Source: Dryas octopetala
Lineage: Eukaryota > Streptophyta > Magnoliopsida > Rosales > Rosaceae
Direction of reading: 5' to 3'
NCBI GenBank assembly: GCA_963921425.1
Contig: OY992835.1
Location: 1-64,000 of the forward strand
Length of the DNA stretch: 64,000 nt
Shown here piece by piece: positions 22,329-32,813 of this stretch. The notes below the pieces were generated by a model that did not search any database, was not told where the DNA came from, and saw only the letters and a list, made by a program, of their open reading frames with translations. The position numbers were made by a program, and so were the translations under genes. How positions within the stretch are numbered: position 1 is the stretch's first letter; the number at the start of each line of letters is the position of its first letter.

Positions 22329-22507
22329 TTGTTATATCAATTTCAAAAAAAATAACGATATCATAAGTATCTTACATATCAGAATGAAGTTTTTAAGATA
22401 TAAGAAATGGTTAATATCCGATAACGATGGTTGTATATGATATTAGATTATCAAACAAATAGGATATCGGTTTATCACTGATATATATTAAGGTTTTTCT
22501 TGTAGTG

Positions 22508-24018
22508 AGTTTTTCTGCGTGTGAGATATATATATAAATTTATGTTGCATGAGAACTTTGCATATATTTTTTGTTGGCATAATTGTGTGGTTTTGTGATC
22601 ATTAGATATCTGCTTAAGTATTGCGATATCTTTTGGGATGACCTACAGGTGAAAGGTCACATTATGATGACCTTGGGTTTCGATCCCCTAAACCTCCGGA
22701 GGGGCTATACAGACTGACTAGGTCGATTGTCCTTAGGGAAGCCTAGTCTAGGTGGTATAGCCAGTGAAGTGGACAGTCTTACTAGCTCTTACCAAGGATT
22801 ATGTGTTAGGTAACAGTAGTTGGCATTCTGGCCGGTCATTAGGTATGGATTTGGAGCTCCAAATGTTTTAAATGGATGTATGAGCATGCCACAATTTCAT
22901 TTTATAAATCAAGTTAAAGGTTTAGTGTTATGCATTGTTTTTAAGTATTTTATGCTGAGCTCACTAGATATGTATTAAATATTTTAAGTATCGTATTTTC
23001 AAACCTAGCCGGTAGCCCTTGCTGGGCAATGAATGTATGTGATGCTCACCCCTATATGGATTTTTCAGGTACTGTGCATGCGATTACGAGGACGTGGATT
23101 GAGATCGAGTGGGCTATTGTTGGACTTGTCAACTCTAGTGATTTCCAGCTGAGCAAATTTCATTTTCAATTATCATTTTGGACATTACGTGATTTAATTA
23201 GCCAAAGTTGTATAATTCATTTGACTTTGATAGTCCTTTATTTTTTTATTTTCGAAAATGATTGTAATAATTATTAGGTTCGTTTTACTTGTCGTTTTTC
23301 AATTCGGTTACCTGTTTTGAACTAAGCGAAAGTTCTATTTTGGGTTGAAATTCAAATCATTTACAAGTTTGTTGAAGGCTTCTTTAAACACATGTGACCT
23401 TGAGTGGGGTTGGTTTATCAAAACAACGTTTAATCTAAACGTATTTAAATTTCCACTACTATTAAAAACTCTGATTCAACCCGCTTTTAAAACTAAAGGG
23501 TTTAACATATCTTAAGGAACTTGGGTTACAATGCTCTATCGATTGAGTGTTGTACTCTCGAGAACCTTAAGGTACGTGCCACTGTTACTTGTCGGGGTGG
23601 GTCAAGTCGCCGGCGAGTCGAGGGTTCTGGGTTTTTCTGGGTCAGACGCTTGTGTGTCTAATTGGGGGGGGGGGGATCTGTCCTATTTATAAGCCTCTTG
23701 CCAAAATTACTAAATTGCTCCTGAATTAAGGGCATAACCGTCCAAGTCTTAAATAACCCACCAACTAATGATCCGCATCTGAAAAATGTTTCGAAAATTC
23801 CTATGGCTCCACTCAACTAGTACCAATTAATTTTCCACCACCTAAACTTCAAACTTTTAGTCCAAGACACTTATTCAATTTAATTTAAAAGTTTCCAAAT
23901 AATTCTAAATAAATTCATAATGACTCAAATTATTTCATAAAAAATTCTTATAAGCTCAAAAATCTCCAAACATTTATTTTGTATCCAAATTGATTTAGAA
24001 AATTTTTTATGGGTCACA
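22508..24018. mobile_element. Decayed gypsy LTR-derived sequence
   Basis: 22670-23100 resembles 15390-15900 of the plus-strand LTR: both share 'TTTCGATCCCCTAAACCTCC' and 'TTTTCAAACCTA'. The last part (roughly 23600-24018) reads, on the minus strand, as the start of another LTR (TGTGACCCATAAAAAATTTT). The edges and number of insertions cannot be fixed by eye. No coding sequence was found. Confidence 0.5.
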
Positions 24019-24208
24019 CAACTCAACTTTTCTTTGTGCTTCTTATTTTAGGGCGTTATGAGACATTTTGTTTGTAATAAAATTAGGATTAAATAATGTT
24101 GAATGGTCAAAACTGCAAATTTGGAGAAAGAGATTAGAGATTTCAGTTTATTGGTCACCATTGAATAATAATATGAATATGACTATGGATAATGGGTAGG
24201 TAGATATA

Positions 24209-24329
24209 AACTTCAGCAACAGCAACAGCAACAACCACAACAATTGCCGCAACAACAATACCCACCGCCCGCAGACCCAACAGTTTCACGGTCCTCCCTT
24301 TGTGGGCCCACCACACCCTTCTCTCCAGC
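24209..24329 (+). pseudogene. Gln/Pro-rich coding-like stretch, left half
   Basis: CAG/CAA-rich sequence encoding a run of glutamines, then PQQLPQQQYPPP. After a one-base shift it reads FHGPPFVGPPHPSLQ up to the solo LTR. The right half resumes at 52217. The protein is not recognised. It could be an exon of a transcription-related Q-rich protein or a captured fragment. Confidence 0.4.
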
Positions 24330-25981
24330 TGTCACGCACCAACCCGAGATTAAGAGTTAATCTCGGATTAAGGTGTGAATCACACTCTAATTATAAAATT
24401 AAGTTCTATAACCAGAATGTGATAATGGAAAATAAAATAAAGGGAGATAAATTTCATACTATTATTATACAACAAACTGAATTCAAATTTAATATTCAAC
24501 GTAAGTCATACTTTTGTACAAAACAACACTCATAGTCTCAAAATCTAAACCAGCTCCAACTTGATTCACGCTTAATCACCTTAATTTCTCCCGGTCGGTT
24601 TCGCACTAACTCTCGCTACAGTACCTGCAAAGTCTATGAGGGGGCGAGCTCAAACCAACGGCTCAGTAGGGACATTCAACCTTATCATGCAAAATTAATT
24701 ATACTGAAGCTCATTAAAACATACAACATGGAGTAGATAATACATAATATAATAATCTTATTAATGCATGAATGTTATGCTGCACTTCCTCGATTTAAGC
24801 CTCATAATATAGATAAAGAGTTAATCCATATAATAAAACAAACAGGTCGATCTGCACGTCTCATACCATGCATTTTACCAATGTGGCCTCGAGTGTTCTA
24901 TTATACGAATTAACACTCGATGCATATTGAAATATAAATTGCAATGCACATCTTCACTTTAATCCGCAATTAAAGTGCAAGATATCCTAACTTCAATACG
25001 TTATCGAAGGTCCCAATGCGCCTTTGGTTTAGATCGTTTTATCTGTACTCAACGGAAGGGACTTCACTCTCCACGCACACTATGAAATTTAAATAACAGA
25101 ATTTAAATCCTCAATCCCTTCTCACCACCGTAACTTCAATTCTCAATGAATTATGTTTCACATTCAAATATATGCACATAATTATATATAATAATTAACT
25201 AATTCATATCATACTCAAGTAATTCAGATAATTCATGAAAATCACGTATTAGCACACATATCGCATTTTCAACAAAGATTCAATACAATCAAATTTGCAG
25301 TCAAAGGTTCCCCAGATCCCCTTACCTGATTTCCAGAGCTTAGCCTGATCCCACATGTCCATTCAAAAAATTCCTAAGTTGTCTTGACAACACCATCATC
25401 ACCGGTTCACGTGATTGATCCAAAATCCTAATTCCAATACAAAACCAACTAATCTTAAGATAAACCCAAATTACTGGAATTCAAGTACCTTCACCAAATT
25501 ACAGAAATAAACTCTATCTTAGCTAGAGTTGTTAAAGGTTAAACTTGGCGAGGAACCGAAAACACAGGTTTTAGTGATAACAACTAAAATGACCGAAATG
25601 ACCGAAATACCCTTGGACGACAACAAGCTCGGATTTCCAATCCGGCAGCATAACGACATCGGAAATAGAATTCCCGAGCCAGGTATCTGTTAAGACCAGA
25701 CAACCAACAATTTGAATTTAGGTTTACAAATTGGCCATTAAAAAGCCAAAACGAGCGGTCAACCACCATACACGGTGGCTGCCCAACCACAAACAACACA
25801 CAAAACACCACCAAAACTCACCGAATGGATCTAGAAAGGTTCCTGGGATTTCAATTGGATGACACACGGTCAACAACCACCAACCCACCACCACAAGTGG
25901 CGGAGCCGACAGTGGCAGCAACGGCACAACCTGGAAAACACCCAAATCCAACTCCAATTAATCCTAATTGCACAAAGGAAC
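24330..25981 (-). mobile_element. Solo LTR of a Tekay-like element, left part
   Basis: Begins TGTCACGCACCAA and shares many blocks with the LTRs of the inner Tekay-like element, for example 'GGCTCAGTAGGGACATT' followed by 'CATGCAAAATTAATTATA'. It is split at the GGAAC target site by that element and continues at 51346-52216. The summed LTR is about 2.5 kb. The flanking pentamers are CCAGC (24325-24329) and CTAGC (52217-52221), four of five matching. No internal gag-pol of its own is present, so it is a solo LTR left by recombination. Confidence 0.75.
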
Positions 25982-27905
25982 TGTCACGCCCCAATCTGTA
26001 ATTAAGAACTAATTACAGATTAAGGTGTGAATCACACTCTAATTATAGAATTAATTTCTATAACTAGAATATGACATAGAATAATAAAATAAACTAAGAA
26101 AAACCGTATACTATTAACATACCATACTGAATTCAAGCTTAGTTTACAACACACAACCTGTCTCAGTAACTTAAGTTTAACAGAACTTCCAAAATAAAAC
26201 GAAACTAAACTTTAAAGTCAGTTCACACTTATTTACACAAACTTCTTCTAATGGTTCTGATCTTCAGTATTTGAACTTGCAAAGCCTATAAGGGGGTGAG
26301 CTCTAACCAATGGCTCAGTAGGGACATTTCACCTTAACATGCAAAATTAATTATATTGAATCTCAATGAATCATACAACATGGTGCATATAATATATATT
26401 TAATAATATTATAGATACATGAATGTTATGCTGCACTTCCTTTATTTAAACCCTTGAAATGTAAATTGTATCACATCTTCACTCCAGTCGCAACCGAAAT
26501 GCAAGATATCCTAACTTTGTCGCAACTGAAGGTCCCAATGCGTGTTGGGAAAAAGATATTTTTATCAGTCACAACTGAAGGGGCGTCTCTCCCCATGCAC
26601 TTATGAATTTAAATTTGACACCCAATTCCTTCTCACCATTGTAAACTCCAATTCTCAATGAATTATGCTTCACATTCAAATAAATGTCACATTCAAATAA
26701 ATGCACATAATTATATAATAATTAATTAATTTATATTGTGCTCAAATAATTCAAATAATTCATATAAGTCACATATTAGCACACATATTGCATTTTTCAA
26801 CTAACATTCAATAAAATCAAATTTTTGCAGTTTAAGGTTCCCCAGATTCCCCTACCTCGAAAACAAGCTTAATCAGCCGTTAGAAATATCCTCGTGTCTC
26901 CGGGTCGTTCTCCGAACCTAATTCCGTACAAGAAAACCACAATTAATTACGGAATACAAATCGCTCACTCTCTAATTCTAGTGTGTGTAGTGAAAACATT
27001 AAGTTAGGGGTCTCGGATTGCAAAACGGAGGCCCCCATCGGACTCGGAACCAAAAATGCAGTGGAGAGGGACTTTCCCCGGTCACCGGAACAGCCGCACG
27101 CCGCCGGTGGTGCGAGTGGTGGTCTGGTGGCACTGTTCATCATCTTCAACCTTGCTGCCAGTTTTTGCTTATTTCTTTTCCAACTTTGGCTCGCTGTTTA
27201 TCCTATCAAATCAACTCCAAATTGAGCAAACTTATACTCGTTTTAAAGCTCTGCAACTCCTATTTACAACCATCCAAAGAACACTCAAAACGGATCTCTA
27301 AACCTCAAGTTATAAGGCCTCAAAGTAGGCTACCTGAACACTGTCAAAATTTGCAGAAAAATGGCAGATTTTCCAAAATTCAACCAAACTCATTTTTCTT
27401 CGATTCTCACCATCCAAATCAGTTCCTAAGGCTAATAAATGATAAATGATAAATTAAACTTCAACAAAAATCAAAGGAAACACAATAAAATGAATTAAAA
27501 TTCAAAAACTCAAAACTGAAAATTTGCTCTCTACACCCCAACCCGAAAATCCTCCACTTCTCCTTCAACTTCTATGGTCTTTATGCTCCAATAAACAACT
27601 CCAAAAATTATCTAAACCTCACCAAAACCATAAATCATACTAAAATTTGAATCCAAGAAAACAGAGCATGCATGGAAAAATTGAAAATTACCTTCTCTTT
27701 TTCTTTTTCTGTGTTCTTCTCTCCCTCTCTCTCTGGTTCCTCTCCTCTTCTCTTCTTCTTTCTCTTTCTTTCCTTCCTTCTCAGTTTCTCTTTCTTTCTC
27801 TTTCTTTCTCCCTCTCGGTTTCCCTTTCTTTCTTCTTCTCTCTGTCTTTCTTTCTCTCGGGTTGGCTGGGGTTATGGGGTTTTGCTTTTGGTGTTCTAAG
27901 CTAAG
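25982..27905 (-). repeat. 3' LTR of the Tekay-like element, first part
   Basis: Matches 49077-51005 of the intact LTR almost base for base by eye, including the CT-rich tract at 27700-27870. It is interrupted after CTAAG, where the Tat-like element entered. Confidence 0.9.
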
Positions 27906-28906
27906 TGTTGATGCAAATTTCTGTAAGATAGATGCAACAACTTAGAAATGGTGATCTGGCTGATCAGAAGCCTTGCTGGATGATGACGTGAGATCTTCCT
28001 GTATGAAAAACAAGATCAAAGGAGATGGACCGGTATGGTACCAGCCAAACACGCTCCGATGATGAAGTCAGTGATGTGTGTTTGATGGTGTTTGAATGTA
28101 AATGGGGAAGAACAGGGGATGAACTTGGGAGAATGGGAAGAACAAGATAAATGTTCTGGGTTTATTCTCAGCAAGTTGGGTATGCTTTTGGTGAGTGAAG
28201 GTTTGTGTAAGTGTTTGCCAGATGATAGATAACTGGGTGAATTTGTGCTTATGAGTTGGTTTATATAGGCAAAGGAAGTTGTGAGGAGTAAGTTACCTGC
28301 ATGTGGTTGACTGGTTGAGAAAGATCCACGCGTTCGGTCGTGAACAGTGGCATGCACAGCTACCCACCTCCTTTGCATTCAATGCTGCATTGAATGCAAG
28401 TATGGAAGGTTCAGGTGAACTGCCTCAATAGTCATGAATGTGAGCTGGGAAGTCTCATCTGTCAGAAGATCTTGTCAGCTGCACTTGAGTATGACGGTTC
28501 GTCCCAACATGATCTTCCCTGGAATGACGGTGGGGAGCCGAGCCGACTCGAACACATGTTCTCATGCGCAGATATAAAGTTCATGTGTGATCGGATCGGA
28601 CAAGGATAGTCGAACCGAGCCGATCCAATAAGTAGAGATTCCTTCAGGTCGTAGCTGGCTGTGACTAGTCTGAAGAGATGCTCGCCCCAGGGGGGGCCGA
28701 GCCGAACCGGACCGGGATGACCGAGCAAAGATGAACACTCAATCCTCTGGTGATCCGATCTGAGCTGACAGAGGAAGTGCCGAGCTGCGTGATGATGTGG
28801 AGGTCAAAGTTTGACCGCTGAGAAGTCAAACACCGAAGTTGGATCTGACCGGCCATGTGTCCAGCCATGATTGGCTGTTGGATCGATGTGGGTTTATCCA
28901 CAAACA
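27906..28906 (-). repeat. 3' LTR of the Tat-like element (left in window)
   Basis: 1001 bp, with TG...CA ends. Compared with the other LTR it lacks 46 bp at the position matching 39657-39702 and has about thirty substitutions. A minus-strand TATA motif (CTATATAAA) lies near 28260-28269. Confidence 0.9.
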
Positions 28907-28920
28907 GGAGTCCCCCAGCT
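28907..28920 (-). promoter_or_regulatory. Polypurine tract of the Tat-like element
   Basis: On the minus strand AGCTGGGGGACTCC directly precedes the TGTTTGTGG start of the 3' LTR. It would prime plus-strand DNA synthesis. Confidence 0.6.
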
Positions 28921-29211
28921 TCCGATCCAAGCGGACAATGGTGGATTGGAAATTGAAGAATGATGGTCTGCGTAAAAATGATATGTCGTCTGATCCGAGC
29001 CGAACTGGATAGGTTTATTTTCCCGAGGATCCGAACAAGTGGTGACTTGTTTTTGGCAAAAATATCTCGAGGACAGGTGAAGGGACGTTTGGTGTCTACA
29101 TGGGGAACGTAAGGGTCACCTCATTTTATGGGTATTTTGAATATAGACAGGTGGCATGATCTGGGATTTGAAGCGCCATTTTTGGAGGGCTGGGATCAGT
29201 TTGCATAGGGG

Positions 29212-29218
29212 TATAAAT
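29212..29218 (+). promoter_or_regulatory. TATA box of the antisense gene
   Basis: TATAAAT followed, about 10-60 bp later, by a CT-rich leader that resembles a plant transcript start. A GTAAGT donor-like site at about 29425 hints at a 5' UTR intron before the ATG at 29552. Confidence 0.55.
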
Positions 29219-29551
29219 GGGTGTCTTCTTTTTCTTCCCTCTCACTTTCCAACTTTTCAGTTTCTGAAGCTCTCTCTCTCTCTGTAAATCTCTCTCTCTC
29301 CCCGCGAATCTCTTCCTCTCTCCGCGGTTTAGGTGGTGGTCCGGTTGTGATTTTGACCAGGCATGGTTGTTGGTGAGGTGGTTCCCAGTGGATAGGGGGC
29401 GGAGAGTTTGGCCGGACAAAAACCAGTAAGTGATTCTGTCCATTTTTGAGTTTTCTGCATTTTCGGGTTTTTGGGTGTGTTCTTGAGTGTTTTTGAAAAA
29501 GGCACTTTTCAATCCAAAAAGGTAAGAGAGAGAGGTGAAAAGGTGTTTGTG

Positions 29552-31937
29552 ATGTCGAGCACCGATTCGAGCGGTCGGCTCGGCTCGGGGGGTGCCTTTG
29601 AAAGGGACAGTGATGCCGAGCTGAGCCGAAGCCCACCAGGGGGTGAGGCAGACTGGGACAGTTTATCCGAGGAGCTAGGCGAGGTCAGCTCAGCACTGGA
29701 GCATAACCCAGGCAAAGTACGCCGACCTTGAGGGAATGAGGAAAATCCCCAGGTTTTGAGTTCCGATCAGGAACAAGAAGAGGATGAAGAAGATGATGAG
29801 GAGGATATGGATGCCGAGCCGAGCTCCAGTGTTCCAAGGAGGCTCATCTCGGGTTCGGAGGAAAGAGACAGGGGTCACGATGCATCGACCTCGGCTCGGC
29901 AAGTGATGGGGAGCCCGATCGACCCGGAGTATTACGAGGACTTGGCATGGAAGGCCGACCAAATCCCCAACGAGATGACCGAGTTTTATCTCAGGGATCT
30001 GAGGATAAGGTATGCAGTCCCCGAGTCCGTACTGACAAGGCTGCCGATCGAGGGAGAGAAGCCGAGCCGACCCCCCAAAGGATGGGTGACGATGTACCCA
30101 GAGATGTTCGAAAATGGGGTTTGGCTCCCCTTGCACCCCTTCCTGCAGGACTGGCTGGCCATGATCGGCGCGGCACCGCATCAGCTCAACCCCAACGTAT
30201 ACAGGATCATCCTGTCCATGCACATCTTGTGGCATAAGGTGCACAAGTGTGTGCCGGACAAGGATCTGCTGATCTGTTCCTACGCGTTGAGGTCGAAGCA
30301 GAAGATCGAGCTCGGCTTCTACAACCTCCAGGCTTACTCGGGGCCATTGTTCACAGGGAATCCCTCTTCCCAAAAGACTTGGAAGAAGAGGTACTTCTTC
30401 GTCTCTGGGGATTGGGAGTTCGCCGATCCGAACAATCCCCCTCCGGCTCGGGTCCCTAGAGCCTTTAGGATTCCAGGTGGGCATTGGATGTTTAGGAGAG
30501 CCGATTCGCAAGTGACTTGTATATTTTTTTTTTTTTGTAGACTTGTAGATATGTTATTTTTGGAAGCTGACCCCTTCTGTTTTATCTTTGCAGTTAGCTA
30601 GGGGAAATACAAGCTTCGAGGCGAGCTCAGGGATCAGATCGCCGCGATAAGAGACTCGCCAGCGGAATACCTGTCCACCAAGTTTCTGCTCGGGGAAACC
30701 CAGATCAGATTGAGTGGGATCTCCTGGTTTGTACCTAGGTGGAATCCGAGGACTGAGAAGGGGATGGATCCCGTCGAGCTGGAAGCCCGGTTGAGGAGGA
30801 GGGCGGCGAAGAGCGCCCAGAGGAAAGCCGGGGCTCAGGCCCCCGCCGAGCCGGTCCAAGCGCCCGTCGCAGCGGCAGCCCAGCCTGGGCCTTCTGTGCC
30901 GAGATCGGCTCGGCACGGAGAGAAGAGGAAGGGCCTCCAGACCGAGGTCCGAGTGGAGAAGAGGGCTCGGGCCGAACCCGGTGGTGCCAATGCTGAGGTG
31001 TCTGGCTCGGCTTCCATGAAGATGGTGGAAGTGGACCCCTCCATCGAGCCGTTCGTCACGGGCTTCAAGCGTGTGGTCACGCTAACGATCGTGGAGGGGC
31101 TCTGGGCCGCTCAGGAGGTGCCGAGATTCGGCAGCAAGGCTCTGAACGCCTCTCGCCAAGCCATGGTGGTAAGTATCTTTGACTTCGGTTTTCATGTTTC
31201 ACTTGGTCGGCTCGAAGTCTGATTTCTCTTTTGTTTTGCAGCTCGCCCTCAGGCAGTTTGAAGCAGCCCAGGCCGCTGTCGATGCCGAGGAGAAGATGAA
31301 GAGGCTTCGGGAGAGGAACAGCGAGCTGAGGGAGAAGCTGGCTGAGGCCGAGCGGCTGGTCAAGGTGGAGCGCGAGCGGTCCGCCAGTCTGCGGACCAAG
31401 TTGGCCGAGCGGGAGGCGGAGGTTGCTCGGCTCGGGAAGGAGCTCCTGGAATTTGAGCAGAAAGTGGCCAACCTGGGCCAGTTCGCTGACGATCTCCAGC
31501 GGGACGTCGAGGCTGCCGAGCGGAGAGCTGTTGAGTCTTAGCATCAAGTTGGGATCCCAAGTATCCAGGCACTTGCCGATGCCCAATTTGAGAGGTACCA
31601 GGAGCTTATGGGGGCGATCCGGTCGAAGAGGCCAGACTGGGATGTGTCCTTCCTTGCTGAGTCAGACGGCGAGGAGGACACCCAGGAGAGCCAGCAGGAA
31701 GAGCTTCCCCCTCCCGATCGCCAGGCTGCAGTCGAGGTGGTCGTGTCCGTGGCCGAGCCGACTCAGGAGGATCCTCCGATGCCTGAATACGAGCCGACCC
31801 CGATTCCCCCAGTCCCCGAATCCGATCCCAATGCTGAGATGCAGATCGGAGGGGTCGAAGTGGTGCAGCTCGGCGAGGAGACACCCGAGGAGTCTACCGA
31901 ACCGATCTTGGAGGGGCCAGCCGACCGATCTGTATGA
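29552..31937 (+). pseudogene. Antisense gene of the Tat-like element, Transposase_28-like protein
   Basis: Plus-strand gene opposite to gag-pol. An acidic Ser/Asp/Glu-rich N-terminus (MSSTDSSGRLGSGG; a long DE run near 29780-29810) precedes a conserved domain with WVTMYPEMFENGVWLPLHPF, then LNPNVYRIILSMHILWHKVH. That pattern fits Pfam Transposase_28 ('putative gypsy type transposon'). A long Glu/Arg-rich coiled coil (31242-31538) and an acidic Pro-rich tail follow. Two introns are visible: one ending near 30601 (donor probably 30512), and a clear phase-0 intron 31169-31241 (GTAAGTATC...TTTTGCAG). The frame is otherwise continuous but broken by TGA at 29729-29731 and TAG at 31539-31541. Function is unknown. 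Similar antisense ORFs are known in Tat-lineage elements. Confidence 0.75.
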
Positions 31938-32813
31938 TTTATGTATTTTTTTTGTTTGTTTTTGTTTTTATTCCCAAGCCAGTGTGTGGCTCGGGTTTAA
32001 TATGTCCTTAAACAATTTAACTTTATTTTTGAATCATTATGTTATTTCAGTATCTTCTTCTGTTCCAAGTTATTGTCAGTTCAGCTCGGGGATAAAACTA
32101 AAACCATAACAAGTAACAAATGGATAAGAAAAAGAAAAAAAATAACATTTATGATAAAAACAAAGTGAATGTGATAAGAAAAGGCATTTTGAGATTGGCT
32201 CGACTTGACGATCGCAATGAAATAAAATGTAATGATAATTTACAACTTGTTTTCATATCAGCCTGATAATCATGATGAAAATAAGCAGAAATTGAAAACC
32301 CCTAATGATCCCAGATGGGCTTGATATATCCATTGGAATATTATGAATTTTGGTTTTGAGAAAAATATTCAAACTTACTTTCAGATCGGCTGGGCATGCA
32401 CAATGAGAGTTTGAGTTTGAGGGTATATTTTTCTTTTTAGAAATATCCTGTCGAACGTTAGGACTGTAGGAAGTCACTTCGGCTCGGACAGGGATTTTTA
32501 TAGACATGATAATTCTGTACTATGCCGAGCATCGGGCCGAAAATGGCGCGCCAGCTCGGCACAGGAGTTTATAGACCTGATGAGTCTGTAATATGCCGAG
32601 CATCGGGCCGAAAATGGCACTTCAGCTCGGCACATGAGTTTATCATTTTTTTGAAGGAAACACTTAGATCTTTCCTCTTTGTTGGGGGTGTGTAGGAGTA
32701 GAGTTCCCAGTGTTTATTTCAGAAAATGAGAAGAAGATGAGTCAAAAAAGGTGTTCATCTTTTCATTGATTGGAAGGATGTTAGGTCGGACAGTCCCCGA
32801 TCCTAACTACATT
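31938..32813. other. Spacer between convergent antisense gene and pol
   Basis: No coding sequence. It contains a near-perfect duplication of about 65 bp (about 32519-32574 and 32581-32638) around 'ATGCCGAGCATCGGGCCGAAAATGGC'-like sequence. It must hold the 3' ends of both convergent transcripts. Confidence 0.6.

Larger units (their letters stand above)
16885..22507. mobile_element. CACTA (En/Spm, CMC) element with captured host gene fragments
   Basis: The left end CACTACAATAAAAACATTAA and the right end (other strand) CACTACAAGAAAAACCTTAA are near-perfect inverted termini with the diagnostic CACTA start. The flanking trinucleotides are GGT and AGT, two of three bases matching, as expected for an old 3-bp duplication. 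The subterminal region at the right holds a tandem array of 43-bp units, which is typical of CACTA transposase binding regions. I found no transposase (TNPD-like) frame, so the element is non-autonomous. The interior holds GT-AG-bounded pieces of a serine hydroxymethyltransferase gene and of a JmjC-domain gene, plus microsatellites. It appears to lie within LTR-derived DNA. Confidence 0.85.

Noticed and set aside
27647..27904. Leu/Ser/Phe-rich open frames in the CT tract (also at 50746-51006)
   Set aside because: They are translations of CT-rich LTR sequence, present in both LTRs, without protein features.
29690..30511. 273-codon minus-strand frame opposite the antisense gene
   Set aside because: Mirror frame of the Transposase_28-like exon; the plus-strand frame has the domain, introns and TATA box.
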